NCBI RefSeq assembly: GCF_900142965.1
Contig: NZ_FRCQ01000014.1
Coordinates: forward strand, 104,634-168,633
Length of the DNA stretch: 64,000 nucleotides
Reading direction: 5' to 3'
DNA from: Rhizobacter sp. OV335
GTDB taxonomy: Bacteria; Pseudomonadota; Gammaproteobacteria; Burkholderiales; Burkholderiaceae_C
Shown here: in pieces, positions 33,214-41,653 of the stretch
Numbering within the stretch: the stretch's first letter is position 1
Layout: the number at the start of each line of letters is the position of its first letter
Translations under genes and position numbers: made by a program
The notes under the pieces: model-generated
Database searches by the model: none
What the model saw: the letters and a program-made list of their open reading frames with translations, nothing else
What the model was told of the DNA's origin: nothing

Positions 33214-34071
33214 ATGGCACACACCGGCACCCTGCAGATCCAGCACCTGAGCAAGCAGTACGAGGTCCAGGGCGACCCGCTGCCCGTGCTGCAGGACATC
33301 ACGCTGACCGTCAACCCGGGCGAGTTCGTCAGCATCGTCGGCAGCAGCGGCTGCGGCAAGTCGACGCTGCTGCGGCTGATCGTCGGGCTGGAGGACGACT
33401 ACCAGGGCGAGGTGCTGCTGGACGGCGAGCGCATCGTCGGCACCAGCCTCGACCGCGGCATCGTGTTCCAGGAGCACCGGCTGTTCCCGTGGCTGACGGT
33501 GGAGCAGAACATCGGGCTCGGGCTGCTGAACGGCCAGCTCAACGAGAAACAGAAGGCCGACACGGTGCGCGAGCACATCGCGCTGGTCGGGCTGGAGGGC
33601 TTCGAGACGGCCTGGCCGCACCAGCTGTCGGGCGGCATGTCGCAGCGCGTGGCGATCGCACGCGCGCTCGTCAACCGACCCGAGGTGCTGCTGCTCGACG
33701 AACCCTTCGGCGCGCTCGACGCACTGACCCGCGCCCATCTGCAGCAGGAGCTGCACCGCATCTGGCAGACCGAGGGCATCACGATGATCCTCGTGACGCA
33801 CGACGTCGAGGAGGCGGTGTACCTCGGCGACAAGGTGGTGGTGATGGAGCCACGGCCGGGCCGCATCCGCCGCATCGTGCCGGTGGCGCTCGACCATCCG
33901 CGCGACCGCGTCGGCCTCGCGTTCTCGCGCGTCAAGGAAGACGTGCTCGCCGAGTTCGCCGGCGAGGCCGAGCAGGCGATGCGGGCCCGCCATGCCGGCC
34001 GCCAGGATGCCGACGACGAGCGCACCGGCACCCGTTCCGCGCTGCCGGCCGGACTGCGCTTCGCGCTTTGA
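33214..34071 (+). CDS. ABC transporter ATP-binding protein, SsuB/TauB type
   Basis: This 285-residue ATPase powers the sulfonate-type importer. Walker A (GSSGCGKST), signature ([14 protein letters not shown]), Walker B ([11 protein letters not shown]) and the H-loop ([18 protein letters not shown]) are present. The C-terminal tail after residue 250 is Arg/Asp-rich and carries no extra domain. The length is as in SsuB/TauB. It is preceded by a GAGGA ribosome site and followed after 14 bp by the monooxygenase. Confidence 0.92.
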   Translation: MAHTGTLQIQHLSKQYEVQGDPLPVLQDITLTVNPGEFVSIVGSSGCGKSTLLRLIVGLEDDYQGEVLLDGERIVGTSLDRGIVFQEHRLFPWLTVEQNIGLGLLNGQLNEKQKADTVREHIALVGLEGFETAWPHQLSGGMSQRVAIARALVNRPEVLLLDEPFGALDALTRAHLQQELHRIWQTEGITMILVTHDVEEAVYLGDKVVVMEPRPGRIRRIVPVALDHPRDRVGLAFSRVKEDVLAEFAGEAEQAMRARHAGRQDADDERTGTRSALPAGLRFAL

Positions 34072-34085
34072 CAAGGAGGAGTCCC

Positions 34086-35441
34086 ATGTCCGACCGGAAA
34101 ATGCGCCTCGGCGCCTTCATCATGGCCACCGGCCACCACGTCGCCGCCTGGCGCCACCCGGGCTCGCAGATCGACTCGGGCGTCAACATCGACCACTACA
34201 TCCAGGTCGCACAGACCGCCGAGCGCGGGCTGTTCGACCAGGTCTTCGTGGCCGACAGCCCCGGCCTGCAGCACCGCGGCGACGAGGAGTCGCTGAGCCG
34301 CCAGGGCCGCGTCTCGTACTTCGAGCCGGTCACGCTGTGGGCCGCGCTGTCGGCAGTGACGAAGCACATCGGCTTCGTCGCGACCGCGTCGACCACCTAC
34401 GAAGACCCGTTCCTGCTGGCGCGCAAGTTCGCGTCTCTCGACCACCTCAGCAAGGGCCGCGCGGCGTGGAACGTCGTGACGACCGCCGCCGAGAACGTGT
34501 TCGGCAACTTCGGGCTCGACGCCCACCCCGACCCTGCCGTGCGCTACGAGCGCGCGCACGAGTTCGTCGACGTGGTGAAGGGCCTGTGGGACAGCTACGA
34601 CGACGACGCCTTCGTGCGCGATGCGGCGTCGGGTGTGTACTTCGACCCGAAGAAGCTGCATGCGCTGAACCACGTCGGCAAGTACTTCAAGGTGAAAGGC
34701 CCGCTGAACATCGAGCGCTCGCCGCAGGGCCACCCGGTGATCGTGCAGGCCGGCTCGTCGGAAGACGGCAAGGAGCTCGCGGCCGCGACCGCCGAGGCCA
34801 TCTTCACCGCATGGACCAGCGAGGCCGAGGCACGCGCTTTCTACCAGGACGTGAAGGGCCGCATGGCGAAGCACGGCCGCCACCCCGGGCAGTTGCTGGT
34901 GCTGCCGGGCATCTCGCCGGTGATCGGCCGCACCGAGGCCGAGGCGAAGGCCAAGTGGGCCGAGCTGCAGAAGTTGATCCACCCGTCGGTCGGGCTGAAC
35001 ACGCTGGTGCAGTTCTGGCCGAACGACGACCTGCGCCGCTGGGACCTGGACGCGCCGCCGCCCTGGTACCCCGAGCCGCCGAAGGGCATCAACAGCCGCG
35101 CCCACGTGGTGATCGAACTCGCGCGCCGCGAGAAGTTCACGGTGCGCCAGCTGTACGACTACCTGGCCGGCGCGCGCGGCCACTGGGTGGTGGTCGGCAC
35201 GCCGCAGACCATCGCCGACCAGATGCAATCGTGGTTCGAGAACGGCGCGGCCGATGGCTTCAACGTGATGCCGCCGGTGCTGCCGCAATCGCTCGACGAG
35301 TTCGTCGAGCTGGTCGTGCCGGAGCTGCAGCGCCGCGGGCTGTTCCGCACCGCGTACGAAGGCCGCACGCTGCGCGAGAACCTCGGGCTGGAGCGACCGG
35401 CCAGCCGTTATGCGCAGGTCGCTGCAGCGCAGGCTGCTTGA
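34086..35441 (+). CDS. FMN-dependent monooxygenase, NtaA/SnaA/SoxA family
   Basis: This 451-residue enzyme belongs to the luciferase-like (LLM) flavin monooxygenases of the NtaA/SnaA/DszA group. Typical stretches are [39 protein letters not shown] and [18 protein letters not shown], followed by [18 protein letters not shown]. Such enzymes use reduced FMN and oxygen to oxidise sulfur or nitrogen compounds; DszA acts on sulfones and NtaA on nitrilotriacetate. The partner flavin reductase is not in the window. Its place between a sulfonate-type importer and TauD suggests desulfonation for sulfur supply. AAGGAGG precedes the ATG. Confidence 0.9.
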   Translation: MSDRKMRLGAFIMATGHHVAAWRHPGSQIDSGVNIDHYIQVAQTAERGLFDQVFVADSPGLQHRGDEESLSRQGRVSYFEPVTLWAALSAVTKHIGFVATASTTYEDPFLLARKFASLDHLSKGRAAWNVVTTAAENVFGNFGLDAHPDPAVRYERAHEFVDVVKGLWDSYDDDAFVRDAASGVYFDPKKLHALNHVGKYFKVKGPLNIERSPQGHPVIVQAGSSEDGKELAAATAEAIFTAWTSEAEARAFYQDVKGRMAKHGRHPGQLLVLPGISPVIGRTEAEAKAKWAELQKLIHPSVGLNTLVQFWPNDDLRRWDLDAPPPWYPEPPKGINSRAHVVIELARREKFTVRQLYDYLAGARGHWVVVGTPQTIADQMQSWFENGAADGFNVMPPVLPQSLDEFVELVVPELQRRGLFRTAYEGRTLRENLGLERPASRYAQVAAAQAA

Positions 35442-35482
35442 TCCCTACGCCATTTTTCCAACGACCCACCAGGAGGATTCCC

Positions 35483-36403
35483 ATGAGTGCTGTCCTGACC
35501 CCGTCGACCACTGCCACCACCACCGGACTCGACATCGCTCCGGTGTCCGGCCGCATCGGCGCCGAAGTGCGCGGGCTGCGCCTGTCGGGCGCGTTGCCCG
35601 CGGCCACCTTCACCGCGATCAAGCAGGCGCTGTACCGCCACAAGCTGCTGTTCTTCCGCGGCCAGCAGCAGCTGGACGATGCCGGGCAGCAGGCCTTCGG
35701 GCGGCTGTTCGGCGAGCTGGTCGACCACCCGACGGTGCCGTCGAAGGACGGCACGCAGATCCTCGAGCTCGACTCGAACCACGGCGGGCGCGCGAACTCG
35801 TGGCACACCGACGTGACCTTCGAGGTCGCGTACCCGCAGGTCTCGATCCTGCGCGCGGTGACGCTGCCGCCGTACGGCGGCGACACCGTGTGGGCCAACA
35901 CCGCGGCGGCGTACGACGAGCTGACACCGGCGCTGAAGGCGCTGGCCGAGAACCTGTGGGCGCTGCACGGCAACGACTACGACTACGCGGCGACCCGCGT
36001 GACGCCCGATGCGCACGGCGCGAAGCGCTACCAGGAAGTCTTCACCCGGCGCCTGATCCAGGCCGAGCACCCGCTGGTGCGCGTGCACCCGGAGACCGGC
36101 GAACGCACGCTGGTGTCGGGCCACTTCATCAAGAACTTCATCGGCTACAACACGCAGGACAGCGACCACCTGTTCGCGATCTTCCAGAACCACATCACGC
36201 GGCTCGAGAACACGGTGCGCTGGCGCTGGGCCGAGGGCGATGTCGCGATCTGGGACAACCGCGCGACGCAGCACTACGCGATCAACGACTACGGCGATGC
36301 CCACCGCGTGATGCGGCGCATCACCGTGAGCGGCGATGCGCCGGTGGCGGTCGACGGGCAACGCAGCCGGGCGCGGCCGAACCCGGCGCGGAGCACGGCA
36401 TGA
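35483..36403 (+). CDS. TauD/TfdA family Fe(II)/2-oxoglutarate dioxygenase
   Basis: This 306-residue enzyme has the iron ligands His108 and Asp110 in SWHTDVTF and the distal His264 in [12 protein letters not shown], followed by an Arg that binds 2-oxoglutarate. [20 protein letters not shown] at the start is the classic TauD/TfdA opening. It would hydroxylate taurine, another sulfonate or a sulfate ester so that sulfite or sulfate is released. The 3' tail (after residue 285) is a short Arg-rich extension. AGGAGG stands before the ATG. The stop overlaps the truncated methyltransferase by four bases. Confidence 0.92.
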   Translation: MSAVLTPSTTATTTGLDIAPVSGRIGAEVRGLRLSGALPAATFTAIKQALYRHKLLFFRGQQQLDDAGQQAFGRLFGELVDHPTVPSKDGTQILELDSNHGGRANSWHTDVTFEVAYPQVSILRAVTLPPYGGDTVWANTAAAYDELTPALKALAENLWALHGNDYDYAATRVTPDAHGAKRYQEVFTRRLIQAEHPLVRVHPETGERTLVSGHFIKNFIGYNTQDSDHLFAIFQNHITRLENTVRWRWAEGDVAIWDNRATQHYAINDYGDAHRVMRRITVSGDAPVAVDGQRSRARPNPARSTA

Positions 36404-36666
36404 CGGCCGTGGTGGCCACGGCGGCGCCCAAGGTGCGGCTGGACCACGACACCTCCGAGCTGGCTGCCACCTGCGACCGCGTCGGGTTCCGGCAGTTCGA
36501 GCACGGCAAGCAGCTGATCGCGCTGCTCGGCCTGCAGCCCGGCCAGCGGGTGCTCGACGTCGGTTGCGGCACCGGGCTGCTCGGCGCCTGGGTGGCCGAG
36601 CGAAGCGTGACGATTCCGCTGCAGCGCCACCTCGTTTTCGCGAGCGCACGCCGACCCGCGACCTGA
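36400..36666 (+). pseudogene. truncated class I SAM methyltransferase
   Basis: This 88-residue frame keeps the N-terminal lead (FRQFEHGKQLIALLGLQPGQ) and motif I of class I methyltransferases (RVLDVGCGTGLLGAWVAER), then turns into unrelated sequence after about residue 68. Full-length relatives are near 270 residues, so the catalytic core is lost. The ATGA overlap with TauD shows that the intact gene was the last member of the sulfonate operon. The break near 36605 marks the left edge of a foreign or rearranged segment. It is unlikely to be functional. Confidence 0.75.
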
Positions 36667-36791
36667 TCATTTTTCCGGCGCCGGAGCGGCAAGCGAGCAG
36701 CACCGAGCGCGTGCGCAGCGCCTTGCTCGAGGCTTTGCCGGCAGGCGAGCTTCCGATGGAGGCGGTGTGCCGGGCGGCGTTGCCGGAGCGC
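36645..36791 (+). pseudogene. fragment of an AraC-type regulator
   Basis: In the frame starting at 36645, TPTRDLIIFPAPE is followed by TERVRSALLEALPAGELPME and AVCRAAL. The latter resembles the linker and first helix of AraC/FtrA regulators ('VR.ALL..LP.GE.S.E.VAR.LG'). The match ends before the helix-turn-helix and no start is present. It is probably debris at the junction between the broken methyltransferase and the LysR gene. Confidence 0.4.
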
Positions 36792-36796
36792 AGACG

Positions 36797-37765
36797 CTAT
36801 GTGGCTGGCTGCAGCAAGCCTTGCCGTTGCGCCTCGTTGTCCGCCAGCAGATCGACGAAGGCGCGGACCTTGGCGGGCCGAAAGCGGGCCGCCGGAAAGA
36901 CCGTGTGGATGCCGCCGGAGGGCAGCTGCCAGTGAGGCAGCACATGGATGAGGCGCCCGGCCGCAAGATCGCCTGCGACCGCATAGTCCGGGAGCACCGA
37001 GAGCCCCGCGCCGTAGCACACGGCTTCGCGCACGGCGAGCGTGGCATCCAGAAATATCGAGGCTTGCACGTTCACGGTCTCGCGTTCGATCTCGCGCTCG
37101 TCCTGGTTGAGCGAGAAATCCCACCTCAGATGGTCACGCAGGGCGGTGTTGGCGACAAACGGCAAGTTCGCAATGTCTTGCGGCCGACCGAGCCGCGCCA
37201 CCTGCGGCGCCATGGACGCAGATGCCACCAGCAATTGCCGGAAGGATCCGATTTTTCGCGCCTGCAGCCCAGTCTCGGCCAGCCAACCCACACGAATCGC
37301 CAGCTCGATGTTGCCGCCCATGATGTTCAGCGTCTGGTCGCTCAGGATGGCGTCGACCTTGCAGGCGGGATAGCGCTGCATGAAAGTGGCGATGACGGGT
37401 ACGACGACCCCGACACCGTAGTCCAAAGGAGCAGTCAGCCGCAGCACGCCGGACGGCTCGGTCGACGACTCGCCCAATTCGTCGAAGGCATCCTCTGCCT
37501 CGCGCAGGATCAGGGCGCAGCGCAGGTAGAACGCCTGGCCGGCTTCGGTGGCCTGCGCCTTGCGCGTGGTGCGAACCAGGAGCGAGGTGCGGAACTCGCG
37601 CTCCAACCGGGCAACCTGCTGGCTGACCACGGCCTTGGTGATGCCCAGGCGCTCCGCTGCCGCAGTGAACGAACCGGTCTCCACGACGGACACGAAGTAG
37701 GCAAGCCGGCGCAGATTCCCAAGACCGCCCAGACCATTCTCGCCTTGGCTGTATGTTTTTAGCAT
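36797..37765 (-). CDS. LysR family transcriptional regulator
   Basis: This 322-residue regulator has an N-terminal winged helix (LAYFVSVVETGSFTAAAERL, ITKAVVSQQVARLEREF) and the LysR substrate-binding domain (SGVLRLTAPLDYGVGVVVPV, YGAGLSVLPDYAVAGDLAAG). It is read leftward, divergent from the DsbA-like gene; the two starts are about 80 bp apart, so it probably controls the DsbA-like/MBL/NTF2 genes. The codon use is a little less GC-biased than in the flanking sulfonate operon, in keeping with a separate origin. Confidence 0.93.
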   Translation of the reverse strand: MLKTYSQGENGLGGLGNLRRLAYFVSVVETGSFTAAAERLGITKAVVSQQVARLEREFRTSLLVRTTRKAQATEAGQAFYLRCALILREAEDAFDELGESSTEPSGVLRLTAPLDYGVGVVVPVIATFMQRYPACKVDAILSDQTLNIMGGNIELAIRVGWLAETGLQARKIGSFRQLLVASASMAPQVARLGRPQDIANLPFVANTALRDHLRWDFSLNQDEREIERETVNVQASIFLDATLAVREAVCYGAGLSVLPDYAVAGDLAAGRLIHVLPHWQLPSGGIHTVFPAARFRPAKVRAFVDLLADNEAQRQGLLQPAT

Positions 37766-37842
37766 ACGTTGTGTTTATCAGGTATGTATTTAAGAGTCAA
37801 TCGAGAGTGCCTACGATCCATCGCAAGCCAACCAAGAACCCC

Positions 37843-38481
37843 ATGGACAAGACCCTGCACTACCTGTTCGACCCGCTGTGTGGCTGGTGCTATGGCGCCA
37901 CGCCGGCTGTTGCCGGGTTGCTGGAAATCCCACGCGTCAGCATCGAACTGCTGCCGACGGGCCTGTTTTCCGGCGAGGGCGCGCCGCCCATGGACGATGC
38001 GTTCGCGGCCTTCGCCTGGTCCAACGACCAGCGCATCGAACGCCTGACGGGGCAGCGCTTCACCGAGCTTTATCGTCGTCGGGTTCTCGGTGATCGCCAG
38101 CGGCTCTTCGACAGCGGCCCCGCCACGGTGGCGCTGACTGCCGTGTCGTTGACGGCGCCCGCCAGAGAGTTGGAAGCCCTCAAGGCCATCCAACGTGCGC
38201 GCTACGTGGATGGCAGCGACGTGACGTCGTTGGTGACGCTGGCCGCTCTTCTGGAGCTGCTCGATCTCGGGGAGGCTGCCGCGAGGGTTGCGAACGCCGA
38301 TGCGAATCTGCTCGACGCCACCCTTGCCCGCGTGGGCCGCGCCCAGGCGTTGATGCAGGAGTTCGGCGCTCGCGGCGTGCCGACCTTGATTGCCGAATCC
38401 GGTACGAAGCGCCGGGTGCTGGATCACGCGGCTGCCTATTCCGACCCACAGGCACTGATCGGTCAGCTGGAGGCGGTTTGA
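37843..38481 (+). CDS. DsbA family thioredoxin-fold protein
   Basis: This 212-residue protein starts MDKTLHYLFDPLCGWCYG, with the CxxC pair Cys13/Cys16 in the position of the thioredoxin active site and a proline-containing GVPTLIAESG loop near residue 180 (cis-Pro loop). It matches the DsbA/FrnE-like cytoplasmic group. There is no signal peptide, so it acts in the cytoplasm, possibly as a disulfide or glutathione-linked oxidoreductase. The ATG at 37843 was chosen over an upstream in-frame ATG (37753) that would overlap the LysR promoter. It is 73 bp before the MBL-like gene. Confidence 0.85.
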   Translation: MDKTLHYLFDPLCGWCYGATPAVAGLLEIPRVSIELLPTGLFSGEGAPPMDDAFAAFAWSNDQRIERLTGQRFTELYRRRVLGDRQRLFDSGPATVALTAVSLTAPARELEALKAIQRARYVDGSDVTSLVTLAALLELLDLGEAAARVANADANLLDATLARVGRAQALMQEFGARGVPTLIAESGTKRRVLDHAAAYSDPQALIGQLEAV

Positions 38482-38554
38482 GCGGTGCCTGAGCCATCGT
38501 CGGGCTCGTCCCGGCAACTCGCCACCCATTCAACTTGGTAAAAGGAACGAGCCC

Positions 38555-39454
38555 ATGACAACACGAAGAGACGCCATCAAAACTGTAGCCGTCGCGGGTG
38601 TCGCGACGGCCATCCTAGGAGTGAAAGACGTTATGGCTGCCAATACCCCATTGACCTGGAAGCATTTCCCCGCCGGCGAGAACGGATTCTTCCGTGCCCC
38701 GGTGCTGATCTCCGGCGCGAACGAAGCAGTCCTGATCGACGGCGGCTTCACGCTTGCCGACGGCAAGGCGCTCGCCGAGGCCATCAAGGCCAGTGGCAAG
38801 AAGCTCACGACCCTCTACATCAGCCAAAGCGACCCTGACTACTACTTCAGCCTCGCGCCCATCAAGGCGGCGTTTCCCGAAGCCAAGGTGATCGCTGCGT
38901 CCGCCACGATCGCGGCCATCAAGGGCAACGTGGAGAAGAAGCTGGCGACCTGGGGACCGCAGCTCAAGGAAAACGGTCCGCAGGCTCTGGCAGACATCGT
39001 GATGCCCGAAGCCTTTGACGGCCGGACGCTTGCCCTGGAAGGGCAGACTCTCGAGATCGCCGATGCAGCTGGCCTGGCCAACCGCCGCTACGTCTGGGCG
39101 CCTTCGCTCAAAGCCATCTTCGGCGGCGTGCTGCTGTTCTCGGGCGTTCACGTGTGGACGGCGGACACACAGGGCGCCGAAGCCCGCGCGGCTTGGGTGA
39201 AGACGCTCGACGCCATGGCAGCCCGCAAGCCGGCTGTGGTGGTGCCGGGCCACATGGCGCCCAGTGCCGCAACCGACGCAACGGCAATCCGCTACACCCG
39301 AGACTACCTCGTGGCGTTCGAGGAAGAGCTGGCCAAGGCCGCTGACAGCGCCGCCCTGATCGCGGCCATGACCAAGCGTTATCCGAATGCCGGCATGGGC
39401 GTGGCGCTGCAGATCGGTGCCAAGGTCGCCAAGGGCGAGATGAAGTGGGGTTGA
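38555..39454 (+). CDS. exported MBL-fold protein with degenerate metal motif
   Basis: This 299-residue protein has a twin-arginine-like signal (TTRRDAIKTVAVAGVATAILG). The body follows the metallo-beta-lactamase fold: NEAVLIDGGFTLADGKALAE, then TLYISQSDPDYYFSLAPIK where the HxHxDH motif is expected, and VVVPGHMAPSAATDA near residue 230. The key motif reads QSDPDY, so only one Asp is kept and the dinuclear zinc site is probably changed. GGAACGAGC lies before the ATG. It is followed within four bases by an NTF2-like gene, so the two are co-expressed. The reaction is unknown. Confidence 0.8.
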   Translation: MTTRRDAIKTVAVAGVATAILGVKDVMAANTPLTWKHFPAGENGFFRAPVLISGANEAVLIDGGFTLADGKALAEAIKASGKKLTTLYISQSDPDYYFSLAPIKAAFPEAKVIAASATIAAIKGNVEKKLATWGPQLKENGPQALADIVMPEAFDGRTLALEGQTLEIADAAGLANRRYVWAPSLKAIFGGVLLFSGVHVWTADTQGAEARAAWVKTLDAMAARKPAVVVPGHMAPSAATDATAIRYTRDYLVAFEEELAKAADSAALIAAMTKRYPNAGMGVALQIGAKVAKGEMKWG

Positions 39455-39458
39455 GGCG

Positions 39459-39848
39459 ATGACGACCAACATCGACATCGTCCGTGCCCACTACGCAGCG
39501 TCGGCGCGGGGAAACATCGCCGAGATGATGCTCGATGTGTCGCCGCAGGTGCGCTGGACCGAGATGGCGGGCTTTCCCTGCGCTGGCACCTGGGTCGGTC
39601 CGCAGGCGGTGGCCGACAACGTCTTTGCCGTTCTGGGCAGGGATTGGATCGACTACCGATTCGAACTGCACAACCTCATCGACGGTGGGGACCAGGTCAT
39701 CGGGGTGGGGACCTACCACGGCACGAACCGGGCCACGGGGAAGGCAATGCAGGCTCGCGTGGCCCACGTCTGGAAGTTGCAAGGCGGGCAGATCGTGGCC
39801 TTTGAGCAGTTCACGGACACGCTGCTCGTGCATCAAGCCATGAGCTGA
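39459..39848 (+). CDS. NTF2/SnoaL-like protein
   Basis: This 129-residue protein has the SnoaL-like cone fold pattern: IDIVRAHYAASARGNIAEMM, VRWTEMAGFPCAGTWVG, VIGVGTYHGTNRATGKAMQA and a last strand AHVWKLQGGQIVAFEQFTDT. This matches the 'ketosteroid isomerase-like protein' group, including its final FxxYxDT-type end. The function varies (isomerase, hydrolase or binding protein) and is not known here. It starts four bases after the MBL-like gene and is likely coupled to it. Confidence 0.85.
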   Translation: MTTNIDIVRAHYAASARGNIAEMMLDVSPQVRWTEMAGFPCAGTWVGPQAVADNVFAVLGRDWIDYRFELHNLIDGGDQVIGVGTYHGTNRATGKAMQARVAHVWKLQGGQIVAFEQFTDTLLVHQAMS

Positions 39849-39938
39849 CGGTCGCACGTCAACGAACGAGATCCCGCCGCCAGCTCAATCAGTTGCCGCG
39901 AGCACCGGCCACCGATTCATCGACAACAAAGGCATCCC

Positions 39939-41054
39939 ATGCACCTGACCACCTTTTCCATTCGAGCCGTGCTCGCCAGCCTGATGCTTGCAGCCGCGAC
40001 ATTCGCTCTGCCGGCTCATGCGCAGCCTGACTCTTCTGCATCGGTAGCTGCCGTTGAGCGCGATGGCGAAGGCCGTACGCTGCAGGATCTCTACCAGGCG
40101 GCGCTGAAGGAAGGCGGCACGTTGACCGTGTATGCCGGCGGGGACGAGGTCACGCAGGGTTTCGGCATCAAGGCAGGATTCGAGCGCCAGTTTCCCGGCA
40201 TGAAGGTCGAGATCGTCGTCGATCTGAGCAAGTACCACGACGGGCGCATCGAAGAGGAACTGCTGCGCAAGACTCTGAAGGTCGACGTCGCGCATCTGCA
40301 GACGCTGCACGACTTCGACCACTGGGCCTCAGCCGGCGTTCTGCTGCCGTACAAGCCGATCGGCTGGGACCAAGTGCCCGACGGATACAAGGATCCGCAG
40401 GGCCGCTTCACGGCGCTGTTCATGCTGACTTTCGCGAACAGCTACAACAAAAACATGGTGACGGCGGAGAACGCGCCGCGCGACTACACCGACTTTCTGA
40501 AGCCCGAGTTCAAGAACCGCATCGTCATCGCGTACCCCCATGACGACGATGCGGTGCTGTACGTGTTCGACAAGATCATTCAGAAGTACGGCATCGGCTT
40601 TGTGGAGAAGCTGCAGGCCAACGGCGTGCAGTGGGTGCGCGGCACGCAGACGCCGCGCGATGCGGTCGAGGCCGGCAAATACGCGGTCGCTACCGGTACG
40701 TCAGGCAGCTTCGCGCCGGCGGAATCGGCCAACACCCGTTTCGTGCTGCCCAAGAGCGACCCGTTCCTCACCTGGGCGCAGACCGGTGCGATCTTCAAGG
40801 ACGCGAAGCATCCGGCAGCCGCGCGGCTCTACATGAGCTGGCAACTGTCTTTGCCGGTGCAGTCGTCGCCACGCCAGTTCCCGCTGCGCAAGGACGTTGC
40901 GCTGCCGGCCGGCTTGAAGCCGCTGGACCAGTACAACACCAGCCCGGCGGACTTTCTCGCGTTCATGCGCGACCGGGCACGCGTCGAGCGGCTCAAGACG
41001 CTGTTCGAGCGCCTGATCGGGCCGGTACAGGGCATCTCGCCGCTGAAGGATTGA
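39939..41054 (+). CDS. periplasmic solute-binding protein, family 1, orphan
   Basis: This 371-residue protein has a Sec signal (AVLASLMLAAATFALPAHAQ) and the layout of iron/metal or 2-aminoethylphosphonate-type binding proteins: LTVYAGGDEVTQGFGIKAGF, KVDVAHLQTLHDFDHWASAG and KHPAAARLYMSWQL. No permease or ATPase genes lie nearby, so it may work with a transporter encoded elsewhere or as a sensor. It ends shortly before a hydrolase remnant, close to the right edge of the segment that starts in the broken methyltransferase. Confidence 0.85.
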   Translation: MHLTTFSIRAVLASLMLAAATFALPAHAQPDSSASVAAVERDGEGRTLQDLYQAALKEGGTLTVYAGGDEVTQGFGIKAGFERQFPGMKVEIVVDLSKYHDGRIEEELLRKTLKVDVAHLQTLHDFDHWASAGVLLPYKPIGWDQVPDGYKDPQGRFTALFMLTFANSYNKNMVTAENAPRDYTDFLKPEFKNRIVIAYPHDDDAVLYVFDKIIQKYGIGFVEKLQANGVQWVRGTQTPRDAVEAGKYAVATGTSGSFAPAESANTRFVLPKSDPFLTWAQTGAIFKDAKHPAAARLYMSWQLSLPVQSSPRQFPLRKDVALPAGLKPLDQYNTSPADFLAFMRDRARVERLKTLFERLIGPVQGISPLKD

Positions 41055-41073
41055 CAGCGGGCGCAGCCCGCAG

Positions 41074-41226
41074 GTGCCGGTCGAGAACTGGTATGCCCTG
41101 GGCGGCCAGTTGCTGACGCTGAACCTGCTCACCTTCCCCCGCGCCGGCCATGCCCCGCATCACCGGCAGCCCGAGTTGGCCGCCGCGCACATCGCGGCGT
41201 TCGTCAAGAGCACCCACAAGGCCTGA
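41074..41226 (+). pseudogene. C-terminal remnant of an alpha/beta hydrolase
   Basis: The frame reads VPVENWYALGGQLLTLNLLT, then FPRAGHAPHHRQPELAAAHI and AAFVKSTHKA, which fits the last strand, the catalytic His loop (AGHAPHH) and the final helix of alpha/beta hydrolases. No start or upstream domain is present; the sequence before it belongs to the solute-binding protein gene. It marks the right edge of a rearranged segment. Confidence 0.6.
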
Positions 41227-41360
41227 GCCCACACGCGGCCCGTCCTTTCTATGTGACGACGCGTCCGTGAACGGAGGCGGGTCGCGGCGTGGACCTGTGC
41301 CGGCCCGCCAAACACAAACGCACAGAGTCACACAAACACAATAATTGCCACATAGCATGG

Positions 41361-41374
41361 GTGGATCGATCCAC
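41361..41374. promoter_or_regulatory. palindrome before the small lipoprotein/phospholipase C pair
   Basis: GTGGATCGATCCAC is a perfect 14-bp palindrome with outer near-symmetry (GG before, ACCC after). It stands 19 bp before the small lipoprotein start. It may be an operator, for example for the DeoR-type regulator encoded downstream of the phospholipase, but this is unsupported. Confidence 0.35.
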
Positions 41375-41393
41375 ACCCGCCGGAGCTCCTCCC

Positions 41394-41609
41394 ATGCACG
41401 TCATTCGCACCAGCCGGCCGGCCGACCCGGCCCGCGGCACACCGTTGCCCGACACATCGTCCGCGCCGACCGCGAGCTCATCGGCCCGGCGCTTCGCGTG
41501 GGGCGTGGCCCTCGCGATGACCGTTGCGCTGACCGCCTGCGGCGGCAGCAACGACAACAAGGATTGCGGCTCGGCGGGCAACACCCGCGACCTGCACTGC
41601 GCGCCCTGA
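41394..41609 (+). CDS. small lipoprotein
   Basis: This 71-residue protein has an unusually long N-terminal lead and then a signal helix (FAWGVALAMTVALTACGGS) with a lipobox-type LTAC. Only about 22 residues follow (SNDNKDCGSAGNTRDLHCAP), with two further Cys residues. It could anchor or assist the phospholipase C encoded 44 bp downstream. No family is recognised. The CCGGAG element 12 bases before the ATG is a weak ribosome site. Confidence 0.55.
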   Translation: MHVIRTSRPADPARGTPLPDTSSAPTASSSARRFAWGVALAMTVALTACGGSNDNKDCGSAGNTRDLHCAP

Positions 41610-41653
41610 GCGCCGCTGCGCAGCCTCGCCACGCCAACCGAAACACCGACGCC

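Noticed and set aside
36267..36403. TauD gene broken by the rearrangement
   Set aside because: All iron ligands and the Arg are present and the length is normal; only the methyltransferase after it is truncated.
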